Assembly (NCBI RefSeq): GCF_006494815.1
Contig: NZ_CP041091.1
Location: 2,308,501-2,372,500 of the forward strand
Direction: 5' to 3'
Length of the DNA stretch: 64,000 nucleotides
Source: Nocardioides sambongensis
GTDB lineage: Bacteria > Actinomycetota > Actinomycetes > Propionibacteriales > Nocardioidaceae
The notes under the pieces are model-generated. The model worked only from the letters and a program-made list of their open reading frames with translations. It did no database searches and was not told the origin of the DNA. Of this stretch, positions 1 through 8,788 are shown piece after piece (position 1 is the first letter of the stretch; each line of letters begins with the position of its first letter). A program made the translations under genes and the position numbers.

Positions 1-1650
1 ATCGAGCGCGAGGCCACCGATGCGATCCTCGACGGGGCCCGTCACCCAGGTCCGGTGCCGCTCGGGGTCCTCTCCGCCAACCTGGACCACGTCCATCACT
101 TCGGGAGAGGAAGCCGATGGGACGGCGTTCTGGAGCATGCCGAGAGAACGGGAGCGGTCTCGTGGCTCACGCTCCTAGATGGTGCGCCTCTGGTCCATCG
201 GGCGAATCGGCTCACCGGTGGCCGGTGGCCGCGCCTAGCAGGCAGCGACATCATCGAAGGCATCCTCCGTGGCGCCGCGGCTGATGGACTGTCAATCGGG
301 TTCGTCGGGGGCGCTCCCGAGACCCACGCGATGTTGCGCAGTCAACTCCCCCACACACACCCGCACCTTCGGCTGGCCGGGTGTTGGAGCCCGGAGCGAG
401 AAGATCTCGCCGACCGTGACCGGTCCGGGCACCTCGCCGACGAGATCCGTGAGTCAGGCGTCGACATCCTCGTCGTCTGCCTCGGCAAGCCCCGCCAGGA
501 GTTGTGGATCACCGAGTACGGAGCCAGGAGTGGCGCCCCTGTCCTCCTCGCCTTCGGCGCCGTGGTGGACTTCCTCGCCGGTCGGGTCGAGCGGGCGCCT
601 GCGTGGGCGTCGCGGCACGGGGTCGAGTGGGCATACCGGTTGGCCAAGGAGCCGCGGCGCCTCGCACGGCGCTACCTGGTGGACGGGCCGCCGGCCTACC
701 GTCAGCTCCGTTTGCACTCGGGCAGCCAGATGGGAACTCCCCGTTGGGAGGACGCGGGGTACACGGCACTCACGGGCATCGATAGTCCGCCGGCAGGCCC
801 TGGCTCCGTGGTGATCCCTGCACACAACGAGGCTGCGGTCATTGGCCGGACGTTGCGGGCTCTGCAGCCGGCGATCGAAACCGGCGGAGTCGAAGTGGTG
901 ATCGCCTGCAACGGTTGCACCGACGACACCGCTGAGATCGCCGGCAGGTTCCGCGGCGTCCAGGTGATCGAACTCGACCGACCCTCCAAGTCCGCGGCGA
1001 TCAATGCTGCGGAGCAGATCGCTACCGCGTGGCCACGGCTGTATCTCGATGCCGACATCACGGTGCCGTCGGAGACGCTCGGCGCCCTGTTCCATGCCGT
1101 GCGAACGCCCGGTGGCCCGTTGGCCGTCCGCGCCCCATACGTCATCGATCTCGACGGCGCGACCTGGCCGGTGCGCTCCTACTACCGGGCGCGAGCACGT
1201 CTCGCAACGGAACGCACACCGCTGTGGGGGGCTGGAGCTTTCGTACTCGGCGTCGACGGGCGCAGCCGGTTCGACGACTTCCCCGACGTCGTTGCCGACG
1301 ACCTGTACGTCGACTCCTTGTTCGCCGACGAGGAGAAGACTGCGCCCGGCGCTCCGCCCGTCACTGTCTTCGGTCCGCGCGACAGCCGAAGCCTGCTGGC
1401 CATCGTGCGCAGGAGCAGCCGTGGTGTCGCTGAGCAGCGAGCGGACGACGACAGCCCCGTCCGCTCGACCGCATCCGGGACGGTCGTCAAGCTGCTGGGA
1501 GGCGTCCGAACGCCGAGAGGCGTCGTGGACGCAGGGATCTATGCGGCCTTCGCGGTGGCCGGACGCATCGTCAACCGGTGGGGGTCGGCAACCCGCTGGG
1601 AACGCGACGACAGTTCGCGGTGCGTCGCCGCGGAGGGAGGTCGAGCATGA
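1..1650 (+). CDS. WecG/TagA-type glycosyltransferase fused to a GT2 glycosyltransferase (5' partial)
   Basis: Two transferases in one chain. The first half (about nt 1-720) is a WecG/TagA/CpsF domain, which transfers an N-acetylhexosamine-type sugar to a lipid-linked acceptor at the membrane. It shows LLDGAPLV, AGSDIIEGIL, the CLGKPRQELWI block and the closing EWAYRLAKEPRRLARRYL. The second half (from about nt 800) is a GT2 domain with SVVIPAHNEA, CNGCTDDTAE and the metal-binding LDAD near nt 1050. The reading frame is open to base 1, and residues before the GTG at 55 still look like WecG sequence, so the true start lies outside the window. The stop overlaps the next start as ATGA. Fusion order and family are clear; the sugars are unknown. 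Confidence 0.85.
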   Translation: MEREATDAILDGARHPGPVPLGVLSANLDHVHHFGRGSRWDGVLEHAERTGAVSWLTLLDGAPLVHRANRLTGGRWPRLAGSDIIEGILRGAAADGLSIGFVGGAPETHAMLRSQLPHTHPHLRLAGCWSPEREDLADRDRSGHLADEIRESGVDILVVCLGKPRQELWITEYGARSGAPVLLAFGAVVDFLAGRVERAPAWASRHGVEWAYRLAKEPRRLARRYLVDGPPAYRQLRLHSGSQMGTPRWEDAGYTALTGIDSPPAGPGSVVIPAHNEAAVIGRTLRALQPAIETGGVEVVIACNGCTDDTAEIAGRFRGVQVIELDRPSKSAAINAAEQIATAWPRLYLDADITVPSETLGALFHAVRTPGGPLAVRAPYVIDLDGATWPVRSYYRARARLATERTPLWGAGAFVLGVDGRSRFDDFPDVVADDLYVDSLFADEEKTAPGAPPVTVFGPRDSRSLLAIVRRSSRGVAEQRADDDSPVRSTASGTVVKLLGGVRTPRGVVDAGIYAAFAVAGRIVNRWGSATRWERDDSSRCVAAEGGRA

Positions 1651-2513
1651 GCACCGATCTGGACCATGTGTTCCTCACCAGGTTCAACCTGCCGAGCGAA
1701 GGAGCCGAGAGCCTTATCCGCGCACGCGAAGACTGGCTGACCGAACGGATCGCGCTATTCGAGCGCTACACAGTGCCGTCCCTGATGTCGTTGCAGACGT
1801 GCCCGGACTTCCGGTGGATCATCTACCTCGACCCGCAGAGTCCGGCCTGGCTGAAGGCTAAGATGGAGACCCTTGCGAGCGACTCCCGGGTCCACCCGAT
1901 CTTTCGCGAGCGGGTCGACCACGAGGACCTTGCCGCTGATCTCCTACTGGCGGTGGGACGGCCTGCCGGCCACCTGCTCACCACGAACCTCGACAACGAC
2001 GACGGCCTGGCGGTCGACTTCGTCGAGCGTCTCCAGCAGGTCCGGACCACCCTCCCGAGGATGGGGATCTACATGCGGCACGGCCTGATCAAGAGCAGCA
2101 ACGGCGTCTATCTCCGCGACGACCCGGTTAACGCCTTCTGCTCTGTCTGGGAGCGGTGGGACGCCAGCCCGCTGACCTGCTGGTCGGAGTGGCACAACCT
2201 GCTTGCGCAGCGGATGCCGACCGAAGCCGTCGACGGCCCGCCGGCCTGGCTCCAGGTGATCCATGACCAGAACGTGAGCAACCGGGTCCGGGGACGACTG
2301 GTGTCCCCTATGCGTCACCGAGGACGGTTCGGTGGTCTGATCGACGATGTTCCAGAACCGGACGCGGGTATGGTCTGGCGGGACCGTCTCGTGGCGCAGC
2401 CGCAACGGGCCGCGCGGGAGTCGGCGCGCCGTGTCGTCAAGGAGACGGTGCTCAAGGTCGGTGGCAGGGACGCCCTCGATCGCGTCAAACTCCGGCTGGC
2501 AAGTCGGACCTGA
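1647..2513 (+). CDS. Putative rhamnosyltransferase-like glycosyltransferase (PF11316 type)
   Basis: 288-residue soluble protein that probably adds a sugar during polysaccharide repeat assembly. It opens with HVFLTRFNLPSEGAES and carries DFRWIIYLD and TTNLDNDDGL, the hallmarks I associate with the putative rhamnosyl transferase family. The DNDD cluster is the likely metal/nucleotide-sugar site. The ATG at 1647 overlaps the upstream TGA by ATGA and follows a GGAGGGAGG ribosome site, so this start is preferred over the in-frame upstream one at 1578. It is translationally coupled to the WecG-GT2 gene. The donor sugar is inferred from the family name only. Confidence 0.75.
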   Translation: MSTDLDHVFLTRFNLPSEGAESLIRAREDWLTERIALFERYTVPSLMSLQTCPDFRWIIYLDPQSPAWLKAKMETLASDSRVHPIFRERVDHEDLAADLLLAVGRPAGHLLTTNLDNDDGLAVDFVERLQQVRTTLPRMGIYMRHGLIKSSNGVYLRDDPVNAFCSVWERWDASPLTCWSEWHNLLAQRMPTEAVDGPPAWLQVIHDQNVSNRVRGRLVSPMRHRGRFGGLIDDVPEPDAGMVWRDRLVAQPQRAARESARRVVKETVLKVGGRDALDRVKLRLASRT

Positions 2514-2523
2514 TCACGAGGGC

Positions 2524-3261
2524 TCAGTCGGCCGAGCGCCGTACCTTCGACTCGATCCACCGGAGTCGCGGCGCGACCGCGCGCCTGGTCCGCTCCAGCC
2601 CCGACGCAGTCCTGGCCGGCCACCCGCGGGCGAAGTGGTCGGGCGTGACACCGAGGACGCTTCCCCTGGCCTGACGAGTCCTGAGGGCAGCCACGACCGC
2701 CCGCTCCTCCGGTGGTGAGTCGACCACGATCGACATCGGGAAGAACTGGCGTGGTCCGTGGAAGTCGAGCGAGACGGCCGGGACCAGTCCGAACCGCTGC
2801 GCCGTCTCCAGAGCCCACGTGTTCGGGGTCAGCCCGTCGTACTTCCGACTCCATACCTCCACCCCGTGCAGGTGCGGCACCCACGCCGGGTCGAAGCGCC
2901 GCCAGGCGTCGCGGCGAGCCGGATGCGCGAAAAGCGTGGCTGCCCCCGCCGCGTCCGCCTCTGCCAGCACTGTCAGCGGTCGCGGGCTGCGCCCGAGGAA
3001 CGGAACATCCCCGAACACCGGAAGGTGCACCACATGGTCCGGATCCTGGTATTCGACCCCGGGCACAATGAGGAAACCGTCGCCGCTGAGCTTGCGACAC
3101 TCCGCTACCAGCGACCGCCAACGCTCCTCGGTCATCGTCCGGTCGTGGTCGCACACCAGCGCACCGTCGTACCCGAACCGCCGCAGCCAGTCCCGGATCC
3201 GTCGAAGGTCCCACGTGCCGTCGTCCGACCAGGTCGAGTGGATGTGCGTTGCCAGACGCAT
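2524..3261 (-). CDS. PHP-domain metal-dependent phosphoesterase
   Basis: 245 residues, a complete PHP (polymerase and histidinol phosphatase) fold. Metal ligands appear in the family order: HIHSTWSDDG at the N-terminus, CDHD near residue 37, PGVEY near 68, AHP near 113 and SLDFHG near 164. The family hydrolyses phosphate esters using two or three metal ions. It starts 3 nt after the ATP-grasp stop, so the two are surely co-transcribed with the GT2-deacetylase gene further upstream. Substrate unknown. The context suggests dephosphorylation of an intermediate linked to the product of the ATP-grasp enzyme, which is inference. Confidence 0.8.
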   Translation of the reverse strand: MRLATHIHSTWSDDGTWDLRRIRDWLRRFGYDGALVCDHDRTMTEERWRSLVAECRKLSGDGFLIVPGVEYQDPDHVVHLPVFGDVPFLGRSPRPLTVLAEADAAGAATLFAHPARRDAWRRFDPAWVPHLHGVEVWSRKYDGLTPNTWALETAQRFGLVPAVSLDFHGPRQFFPMSIVVDSPPEERAVVAALRTRQARGSVLGVTPDHFARGWPARTASGLERTRRAVAPRLRWIESKVRRSAD

Positions 3262-3264
3262 CCG

Positions 3265-4452
3265 CTATCGACTCCTTCTTCCTCGCCACTGGGCGGCCAG
3301 TGTTTCGAGAGTGTCGACCACCAACACCCACGGCTGTCGCAGGTTCCAATTGTAGAGACGGTCACCACGTCGAAACGTGAGCAGCCGCTTGCTCGTCACC
3401 AAGGGGCGCGGCCAGCGCTCCGCGAACGCAGCCGACTGTGGACCCCGGACGACGAAGGCGAGGTGCAGCGCTTCCCGTCCGAGATGTCGCGCTCGCACGT
3501 ACGGCGGATGCGCGGGCGGGGCCGGCATTTGCGGTCGTCCGAGCGCGGCCTCCACGGCCCACGCCGGATACTCAAGCCCGCGTCGACGCGCCAGCGCCAG
3601 ACTGCCCCAGGCTCGCCCATTCAGCTCCATGAACCAGGGGACGCCGTCGGTCCCGCGGAGCAGCTCGACCATGAACAGTCCTCGCCATCCCACGTGCGCG
3701 AGGAACTCGGTGATCATCGGCTGGAGGGCGCGGTCCGGCTCGATCGACTCGCAGGCGGATGAGGCCGAGCCCTGCGGGTTGACCATCCGCACCCGACGAT
3801 GGGCCGACCACTGCTGAACTCCTGCCTCGTCGCAGTAGCCGAAGATGCCCTCGCCGACACCGGTCACCAATGGCTGCACCAGCACTCGGCCCGGTTGCAT
3901 CGCCTCCTCGGCGGCGGAGAGCTCCGCTGCGTCGGACACCACACGGCCGTTCGGTCGCTCAAGTCGTCCGTCCTGAACGCGGACCGCATCCACGGGCTTG
4001 ATGATGCTGGGTGCGGTGATGGACTCGACGCCACCGACACTGTCGTAGGCCTTGGACGGCGGTACGGGGAGACCGACCTCGGCTGCGAGATCGACCTGCG
4101 CCGCCTTGTCCAGCGCGAACCGAGCCCCGGCGGCGCCGGGTCCGACCATCGTGGTGTCGCCCCAGGTCACCAGCGTGGAGACCAGAAGCGCCCCGTCGTC
4201 CAACGGCACGAAGGCCGCCGGGCGTGCGGAGGCCACGTATGCCTGAATGGCGGAAACGGTGGCTCCGATGTCGGTCTCCGGCGCCGGCACCTCGACGCGC
4301 TCCACGCCCCACAGGAATCGACTCGACGACCGGCTGCCAGCACGGTGCAGCAGCACCACCCGGAACCCCGCCCGCTGTAACGACCAGGCCGTCTCGACCG
4401 CGGCGAACGCTTCGGCGAAACCGACCAGCACCCGAGGCCTCCGGTCGGTCAT
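3265..4452 (-). CDS. ATP-grasp family ligase
   Basis: 395 residues. N-terminal Rossmann-like pre-ATP-grasp part (RPRVLVGFAEAFAAVETAW), then an ATP-grasp fold with SIIKP around residue 155 and the magnesium-binding segment WFMELNGRAWGS around residue 275. The family joins a carboxylate, through an acyl phosphate, to an amine or thiol. Similar genes occur in capsule and exopolysaccharide loci, where they may decorate sugars with amino acids. The ATG at 4452 overlaps the upstream TGA (ATGA) and has a GAAGAG site 6 nt before it; the ATG at 4458 sits too close to that site. The pairing with a PHP protein is notable. Confidence 0.8.
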   Translation of the reverse strand: MTDRRPRVLVGFAEAFAAVETAWSLQRAGFRVVLLHRAGSRSSSRFLWGVERVEVPAPETDIGATVSAIQAYVASARPAAFVPLDDGALLVSTLVTWGDTTMVGPGAAGARFALDKAAQVDLAAEVGLPVPPSKAYDSVGGVESITAPSIIKPVDAVRVQDGRLERPNGRVVSDAAELSAAEEAMQPGRVLVQPLVTGVGEGIFGYCDEAGVQQWSAHRRVRMVNPQGSASSACESIEPDRALQPMITEFLAHVGWRGLFMVELLRGTDGVPWFMELNGRAWGSLALARRRGLEYPAWAVEAALGRPQMPAPPAHPPYVRARHLGREALHLAFVVRGPQSAAFAERWPRPLVTSKRLLTFRRGDRLYNWNLRQPWVLVVDTLETLAAQWRGRRSR

Positions 4453-6173
4453 CGCCATCTCTTCACCGCGCTCCGCCCCGACCGGGTCAGCTGCTCCCGG
4501 AGATCGCCGGCCGGTCGGTCCAGCCAGGCGCGGATCGTGTCGGCGGTGTCGTGCCGGGTGATCGTGTAGCGCGATCGTGCCCACGCAGCCGCCCGGGTTC
4601 CTCCTCCGTCGACGGTGTAGACCCGCTCGATGCCGAACCGTCGCAGACTCGCCAGCACGCCTCGGTCGTAGGAGCCCCGGGGACAGGCGGCATACCGCAC
4701 CCGTTCCCCGGTGATCGCCGTCAGCCGTCCCATCGACTCACGCAGCTCCGCGTCGAGGGCCTCCCGCCCAAGGTCGCGCCACGGGAGATGGGTCGCGCCG
4801 TGGGTGCCGATCGTCATCCCGGAGTCGTGGAGCTCCCGGATCTGTGCCGTGCTGAGGGAGCCAGGGGTGTCGATGCGGTCGGTGATGACGAAGAACGTGG
4901 CGCTCAGTCCGCGCTCACGGAGCGCCGGGAGTATGTGCTCGAAGTCCGAGGCGTTGGAGTCGTCGACGGTCAGCTCGACCTCGGCAGGGTGCTGCACCAC
5001 CAGGTCGAGAACCTCCGTCAGCACCTCCGCCTCGATCCAGAACCGCTCCTCGCCCGCCTCAAGCGCGCGCTGCGGTTCCCCGACACCGTGCAGGCACAGC
5101 GATGCCACCGGGCCGGACCGCTCCTGTCCGTCGGTGCGCACCGGTGCAGGCGCGGACTCGGGCTCGCTCTTCGTGGGGCCAGGCAGGTCCGACCACCGTC
5201 CTGCGTCCAACACCGTCATCAGAGCTGCCCGGTGGTCAGGGTTCCTCGCTCGCAGCAGGTGCCCGACAGCCACCGCTCCCCTGTAGGCCGCGGACGGCAG
5301 CGGACCGTGGAACGATCGGAAGTATCTGATGCGGTTGACCGACATCAAGGCGAGTAGCTGCGGCGAGGTGCCAGAACCGCCACCTTCGTGCACCACCTGG
5401 GCTCCGCTCACGTACCGGACCCGGAATCCCGCGTTTCGCGCTCGTCGCTGGTAATCGGTCTCTTCGGCGTAGAGGAAGTACCGATCCGCGGACCACTCAC
5501 CGACCGCCTCGCTGCAGGCCGCAGAGATCAGCAAGGCCGCGCCACCACCCCAAGCTACATCGCGGTCCTGTCGATAGTCTGACTCATGAAGCAACCTGTC
5601 CGTCAGCAGTTGCGGCCGACCGGGCCATTTCGCGCCAAAGACCGCGTCTCCCAACGCCCCCCAAAGGGACGGCTCACGCCTGAGGTGCGGATACCACTCA
5701 CCCTCGCCGTCGGTGAGGCGCGGAATGGCGATCCCGACCTCATCGGAATCGAATGCGGCCACCAGGCGGTCGATCGCTCCCTCGGCCAAGAAAAGGTCTG
5801 GGTTCAGCACCAGCAGGTACGAGCCAACCGCACGCGACCGGGCCAGGTTGATCGCGGCGGAATAGCCAAAGTTACCGCCAGCCTCGACGATCTCGAGTCC
5901 GAGCGACCGCGCGACCGCAACGGTATCGTCCGACGAAGCGTTGTCGACAACGAGCGGACGCACTCGGAACGGACCACCCCATTCGGGGATCGATGTTGTC
6001 AGGCGCTCGAGGTACTCTCCGCTGTTGTAGGTGACGATGGCAGCAACCAGTTCGTCCGAGTGCCTCCGCGACTCCGCTCGCGCTCCGTTGAATGACCCAC
6101 CCGTCGTATTGTTCATCTGAAAGTCCTCATCGTGTCGCGGACGCGACCCGGCACGGTCAGTCTCAGCTGTCAC
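4449..6173 (-). CDS. GT2 glycosyltransferase fused to a NodB-type polysaccharide deacetylase
   Basis: 574 residues. Residues about 42-300 are a rhamnosyltransferase-like GT2 (AIVTYNSGEYL, VVDNASSDDT, LNPDLFL, YAEETDYQRR). Residues about 395-545 are a NodB homology domain: TVDDS stands for the usual TFDDG, HGATH is the two-histidine metal motif, CPRGSYD is motif 3 and ITRHDT is the C-terminal arginine motif. No signal peptide is seen, so the deacetylase would act on a cytoplasmic, lipid-linked sugar soon after transfer. Two starts are possible: GTG 6173 (GGAGG 4 nt away) or ATG 6116 (GAGGA site, good spacing). The stop overlaps the ATP-grasp start. Confidence 0.82.
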   Translation of the reverse strand: MTAETDRAGSRPRHDEDFQMNNTTGGSFNGARAESRRHSDELVAAIVTYNSGEYLERLTTSIPEWGGPFRVRPLVVDNASSDDTVAVARSLGLEIVEAGGNFGYSAAINLARSRAVGSYLLVLNPDLFLAEGAIDRLVAAFDSDEVGIAIPRLTDGEGEWYPHLRREPSLWGALGDAVFGAKWPGRPQLLTDRLLHESDYRQDRDVAWGGGAALLISAACSEAVGEWSADRYFLYAEETDYQRRARNAGFRVRYVSGAQVVHEGGGSGTSPQLLALMSVNRIRYFRSFHGPLPSAAYRGAVAVGHLLRARNPDHRAALMTVLDAGRWSDLPGPTKSEPESAPAPVRTDGQERSGPVASLCLHGVGEPQRALEAGEERFWIEAEVLTEVLDLVVQHPAEVELTVDDSNASDFEHILPALRERGLSATFFVITDRIDTPGSLSTAQIRELHDSGMTIGTHGATHLPWRDLGREALDAELRESMGRLTAITGERVRYAACPRGSYDRGVLASLRRFGIERVYTVDGGGTRAAAWARSRYTITRHDTADTIRAWLDRPAGDLREQLTRSGRSAVKRWR

Positions 6174-6268
6174 GGCACCTCCAATATGCTAGATACTCAT
6201 GTCCTTATCCTTCTCCCAGGACGTACGAACCGGTCAGAATCCAGAGCAGTCGGTGACTCCTAATGGTG

Positions 6269-7380
6269 TCAATCGGAGTTGGCCACATCTCGGAGCGCGG
6301 CGGTCACGCCTTCACTGAATGCCTCGATTCGCTTCTGTCCAAGCACCAGACGCCGGCCCGCTAGACCCATACCGCGGGCGCGTTCGACGTCATTCCACAA
6401 CGCTAGGACCGCTTCTCGGAGTGCATCAGCATCCCCGGGGGGACCCACACGCCTTCGACTCCAGGAGTGAACGCATTGCGTTGTCCAGCAACCTGCGAAC
6501 AGACCACTCCACGCTGCATTGACCAGGCTTCATTCATCGACGTGATGCCGTTGTCACTGTCGGTCGATTGCAGAGGCAATACGACGAACCGAGATCTTTC
6601 GTACAGTTCACGCAACTCGACCGGGGACATCGGGCGGACCGTCACATTCGACGGGAGCGCATGTGCCCGGTCGCTGTCATCTCGCCACCAGTCACGGCGA
6701 TTCGGGTCAAGGCTCCCTGCGATGTGACAGGGAATATCAAGACCGTCCATTGCCCGAATCAGAGTAGCGTAATCACGCATTTCACCCCCCGCCGCCGAAA
6801 TCGTCGTCGTCGCCGCCGAGTCCTCCGAGTGCCAGAACTCGGTGTCAACCGTCCACGGAAGATCTACGAACTTCCCAGGCGGCACTCCAAGCTTGCAAAT
6901 CGCAAATTCTCGCTGCGACTCGGGCGGGAGAATGATGCGCGCAATTCGGGAGTGACTGAATCGCAAGAGTCGTGCCTTCTTCGCCTCGGAGACCCTCGTC
7001 AGCAACGCGACAATCGGCACCTTGCGACCCGTGATTTTGAGCAAGGACGCCAGGACAAGGGTCACGTCAGCAATGCTCCAACAGAGCACTACGTCGAACC
7101 GTGGTCCTACACGGTATGCCTCCAGAACCTGAACTAGCCGAAATGGCAGTCGCCGATAGAAGGAGCGCATCAAGCGGGGCGGGCCTGTTAGCAACCGCTG
7201 ATCGAGGAACGTCAAGTCGGCATCAACACCATGTATCCATGATCTCGGTTCTGCGCCTGCCAGAATATGCGCTGCCCGCTCGTCCACGTAAGGAGGAGTG
7301 AACTCGGTGTTCGCGACCACGAGCACGCGCATTCGCGGCTCGGATCTACTGGGACCGGCCTTACCGGGCGCACCACTCAC
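6269..7380 (-). pseudogene. GT4-like glycosyltransferase, frameshifted near the C-terminus
   Basis: Glycosyltransferase of GT-B fold. It starts near MRVLVVANTEFTPPY and ends with the typical nucleotide-sugar region (SMNEAWSMQRGVVCSQVAG, then EGVWVPPG). As sequenced, the frame stops at 6403 after 325 residues. Adding one base in the C4G6 run at 6433-6442 continues it as GDADALREAVLALWND and on to a stop at 6269, the expected last helices of a GT4 enzyme. The gene is therefore probably intact in the organism, at about 370 residues. The GTG at 7380 has GGGGAGG 4-5 nt upstream and overlaps the polymerase gene by 20 nt. Sugar specificity unknown. Confidence 0.75.
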
Positions 7381-8761
7381 TACGCCTCCCCTTTCCCAAT
7401 CTCGGGATAGTGTTTCCCACCACGTTGGGAGGCATCGTCGATGTCAACCCGATCAGCGCCCGCGCTGGCTCGCCAGGCTGTGCAGTGAGCGACTTCACAT
7501 ACTGCAGCCGCGATAGACGTTGGAGACAGCCGCTGATACCTATGCTCATGAAAAAGAGGCCGGCCGCCTGAGGAAAGCTGAACGCGTCGAAGAGCGCCAG
7601 CGAGACGGCACCGGCCACTATCGCCGCGAGGGCAGCGACGGCCAGTACTCGATCGTGGGCGTCGTCGAAAACCCGTGCGGAACGTCCCGCAGCGGCGCTG
7701 GCGACAGCGACAAGTGCCAGCAACCCGACCACGCCGACCAACCCCGCACCCATCAGGAGGTTTAGGTACTGATTGTCGAGAATCCAATACTTCGGCAAGA
7801 AGGTCCCGACTCCGCGACCAAACCAGGGGTGGTGTGACCAGAATTCTCCGACAATGACATAGCTGTTCGTTCGCGACTTCACGCTCGGGTCGCCAGATGC
7901 CCCCTCAAACAGGCCTCTGATCGTGCCGACGAGTCCAGGCATCGCGACGAACAAGACCGCCATCATGACCACCGAGCCTCCGAGCGCCAGCAGCCTGGTC
8001 CGCCCCCGCCAGGCGGCGAGCATCACCAAGAAGGCGACCGCTCCGCACACGATCGCAGTTCGCGACCCGACTAAGAGCAACTGAAGGGGCACCAACACGG
8101 CAATCGTTCGATACAACCAGGAATGATGTCGCGCGCGTGCTGCTACAGCGAGCGCAAATGGCATTCCGATGGCGAGAAAGGCCGCGAACTCAATTGGATG
8201 AGTTGCGGTGCCGCTGGGGCGGGTGATCGCACCTCTTTGTATGACACTGAGACCTTCGGCGGCAGATAGGCCCGGGACGGAGATACGGTCCACCCACACC
8301 TCCCCGGTGGCCATCTGAAACATTGCCAGAGCCGAGACCGCGCCCATCCCGAGCACAATGCGTTCGACGAGCTTCCAAAGCTGATTCATCGAACGGATTC
8401 CTTCGCAAAGAAGGCACACGACTCCGACCGCGCCTACCATCTTCAGCAATGCGCCGTCGGCCGGGCTCCTTTCGTCGCCCGGAAGCGGGAGCAATGCCGA
8501 GTTCACATAGGACACCAGGATCGCTGCCAGGAAGACCAAAGCAGCATTTCGTACCATGTTCGGCAACGTGGGAGCAGGCTCGCTGCGGTTGATTTGCTCC
8601 CATCCCCAGGCCAGGGCGCACGTCAGCGCGATGAGGGTCGATGGACCGCCCACCTGCCCGAGTGCGCCGATGACCATCGGCGCTGGGACAACTAGAAGGG
8701 TAATCCAGTACGCGGTCAACAAGCGAGTGCCGTCGAAGCCGCTCTGCGTCACCGTCACCAT
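7361..8761 (-). CDS. O-antigen ligase/polymerase family membrane protein (Wzy-like)
   Basis: 466 residues with about 10-12 hydrophobic segments. It matches the O-antigen ligase/polymerase superfamily: a large extracytoplasmic loop holds FGRGVGTFLPKYWILDNQYLNLLMGAGLVG, with the conserved H/R-rich approach SHHPWFGRG, and LLVGSRTAIV precedes it. The family links undecaprenyl-bound repeats into chains on the outer face of the membrane, so this is the probable Wzy of the locus. ATG 8761 has a distant GGAG. It lies downstream of two Wzz-like genes and overlaps the next glycosyltransferase gene by 20 nt. Polymerase rather than ligase is inferred from context. Confidence 0.8.
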   Translation of the reverse strand: MVTVTQSGFDGTRLLTAYWITLLVVPAPMVIGALGQVGGPSTLIALTCALAWGWEQINRSEPAPTLPNMVRNAALVFLAAILVSYVNSALLPLPGDERSPADGALLKMVGAVGVVCLLCEGIRSMNQLWKLVERIVLGMGAVSALAMFQMATGEVWVDRISVPGLSAAEGLSVIQRGAITRPSGTATHPIEFAAFLAIGMPFALAVAARARHHSWLYRTIAVLVPLQLLLVGSRTAIVCGAVAFLVMLAAWRGRTRLLALGGSVVMMAVLFVAMPGLVGTIRGLFEGASGDPSVKSRTNSYVIVGEFWSHHPWFGRGVGTFLPKYWILDNQYLNLLMGAGLVGVVGLLALVAVASAAAGRSARVFDDAHDRVLAVAALAAIVAGAVSLALFDAFSFPQAAGLFFMSIGISGCLQRLSRLQYVKSLTAQPGEPARALIGLTSTMPPNVVGNTIPRLGKGRRSEWCAR

Positions 8762-8788
8762 CGACCAGCATCTCCTGTCAGTGGCGGC

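Noticed and set aside
4449..6173. Two separate genes for the GT2 and deacetylase domains
   Set aside because: The frame is continuous across the linker, with no stop and no internal start with a ribosome site.
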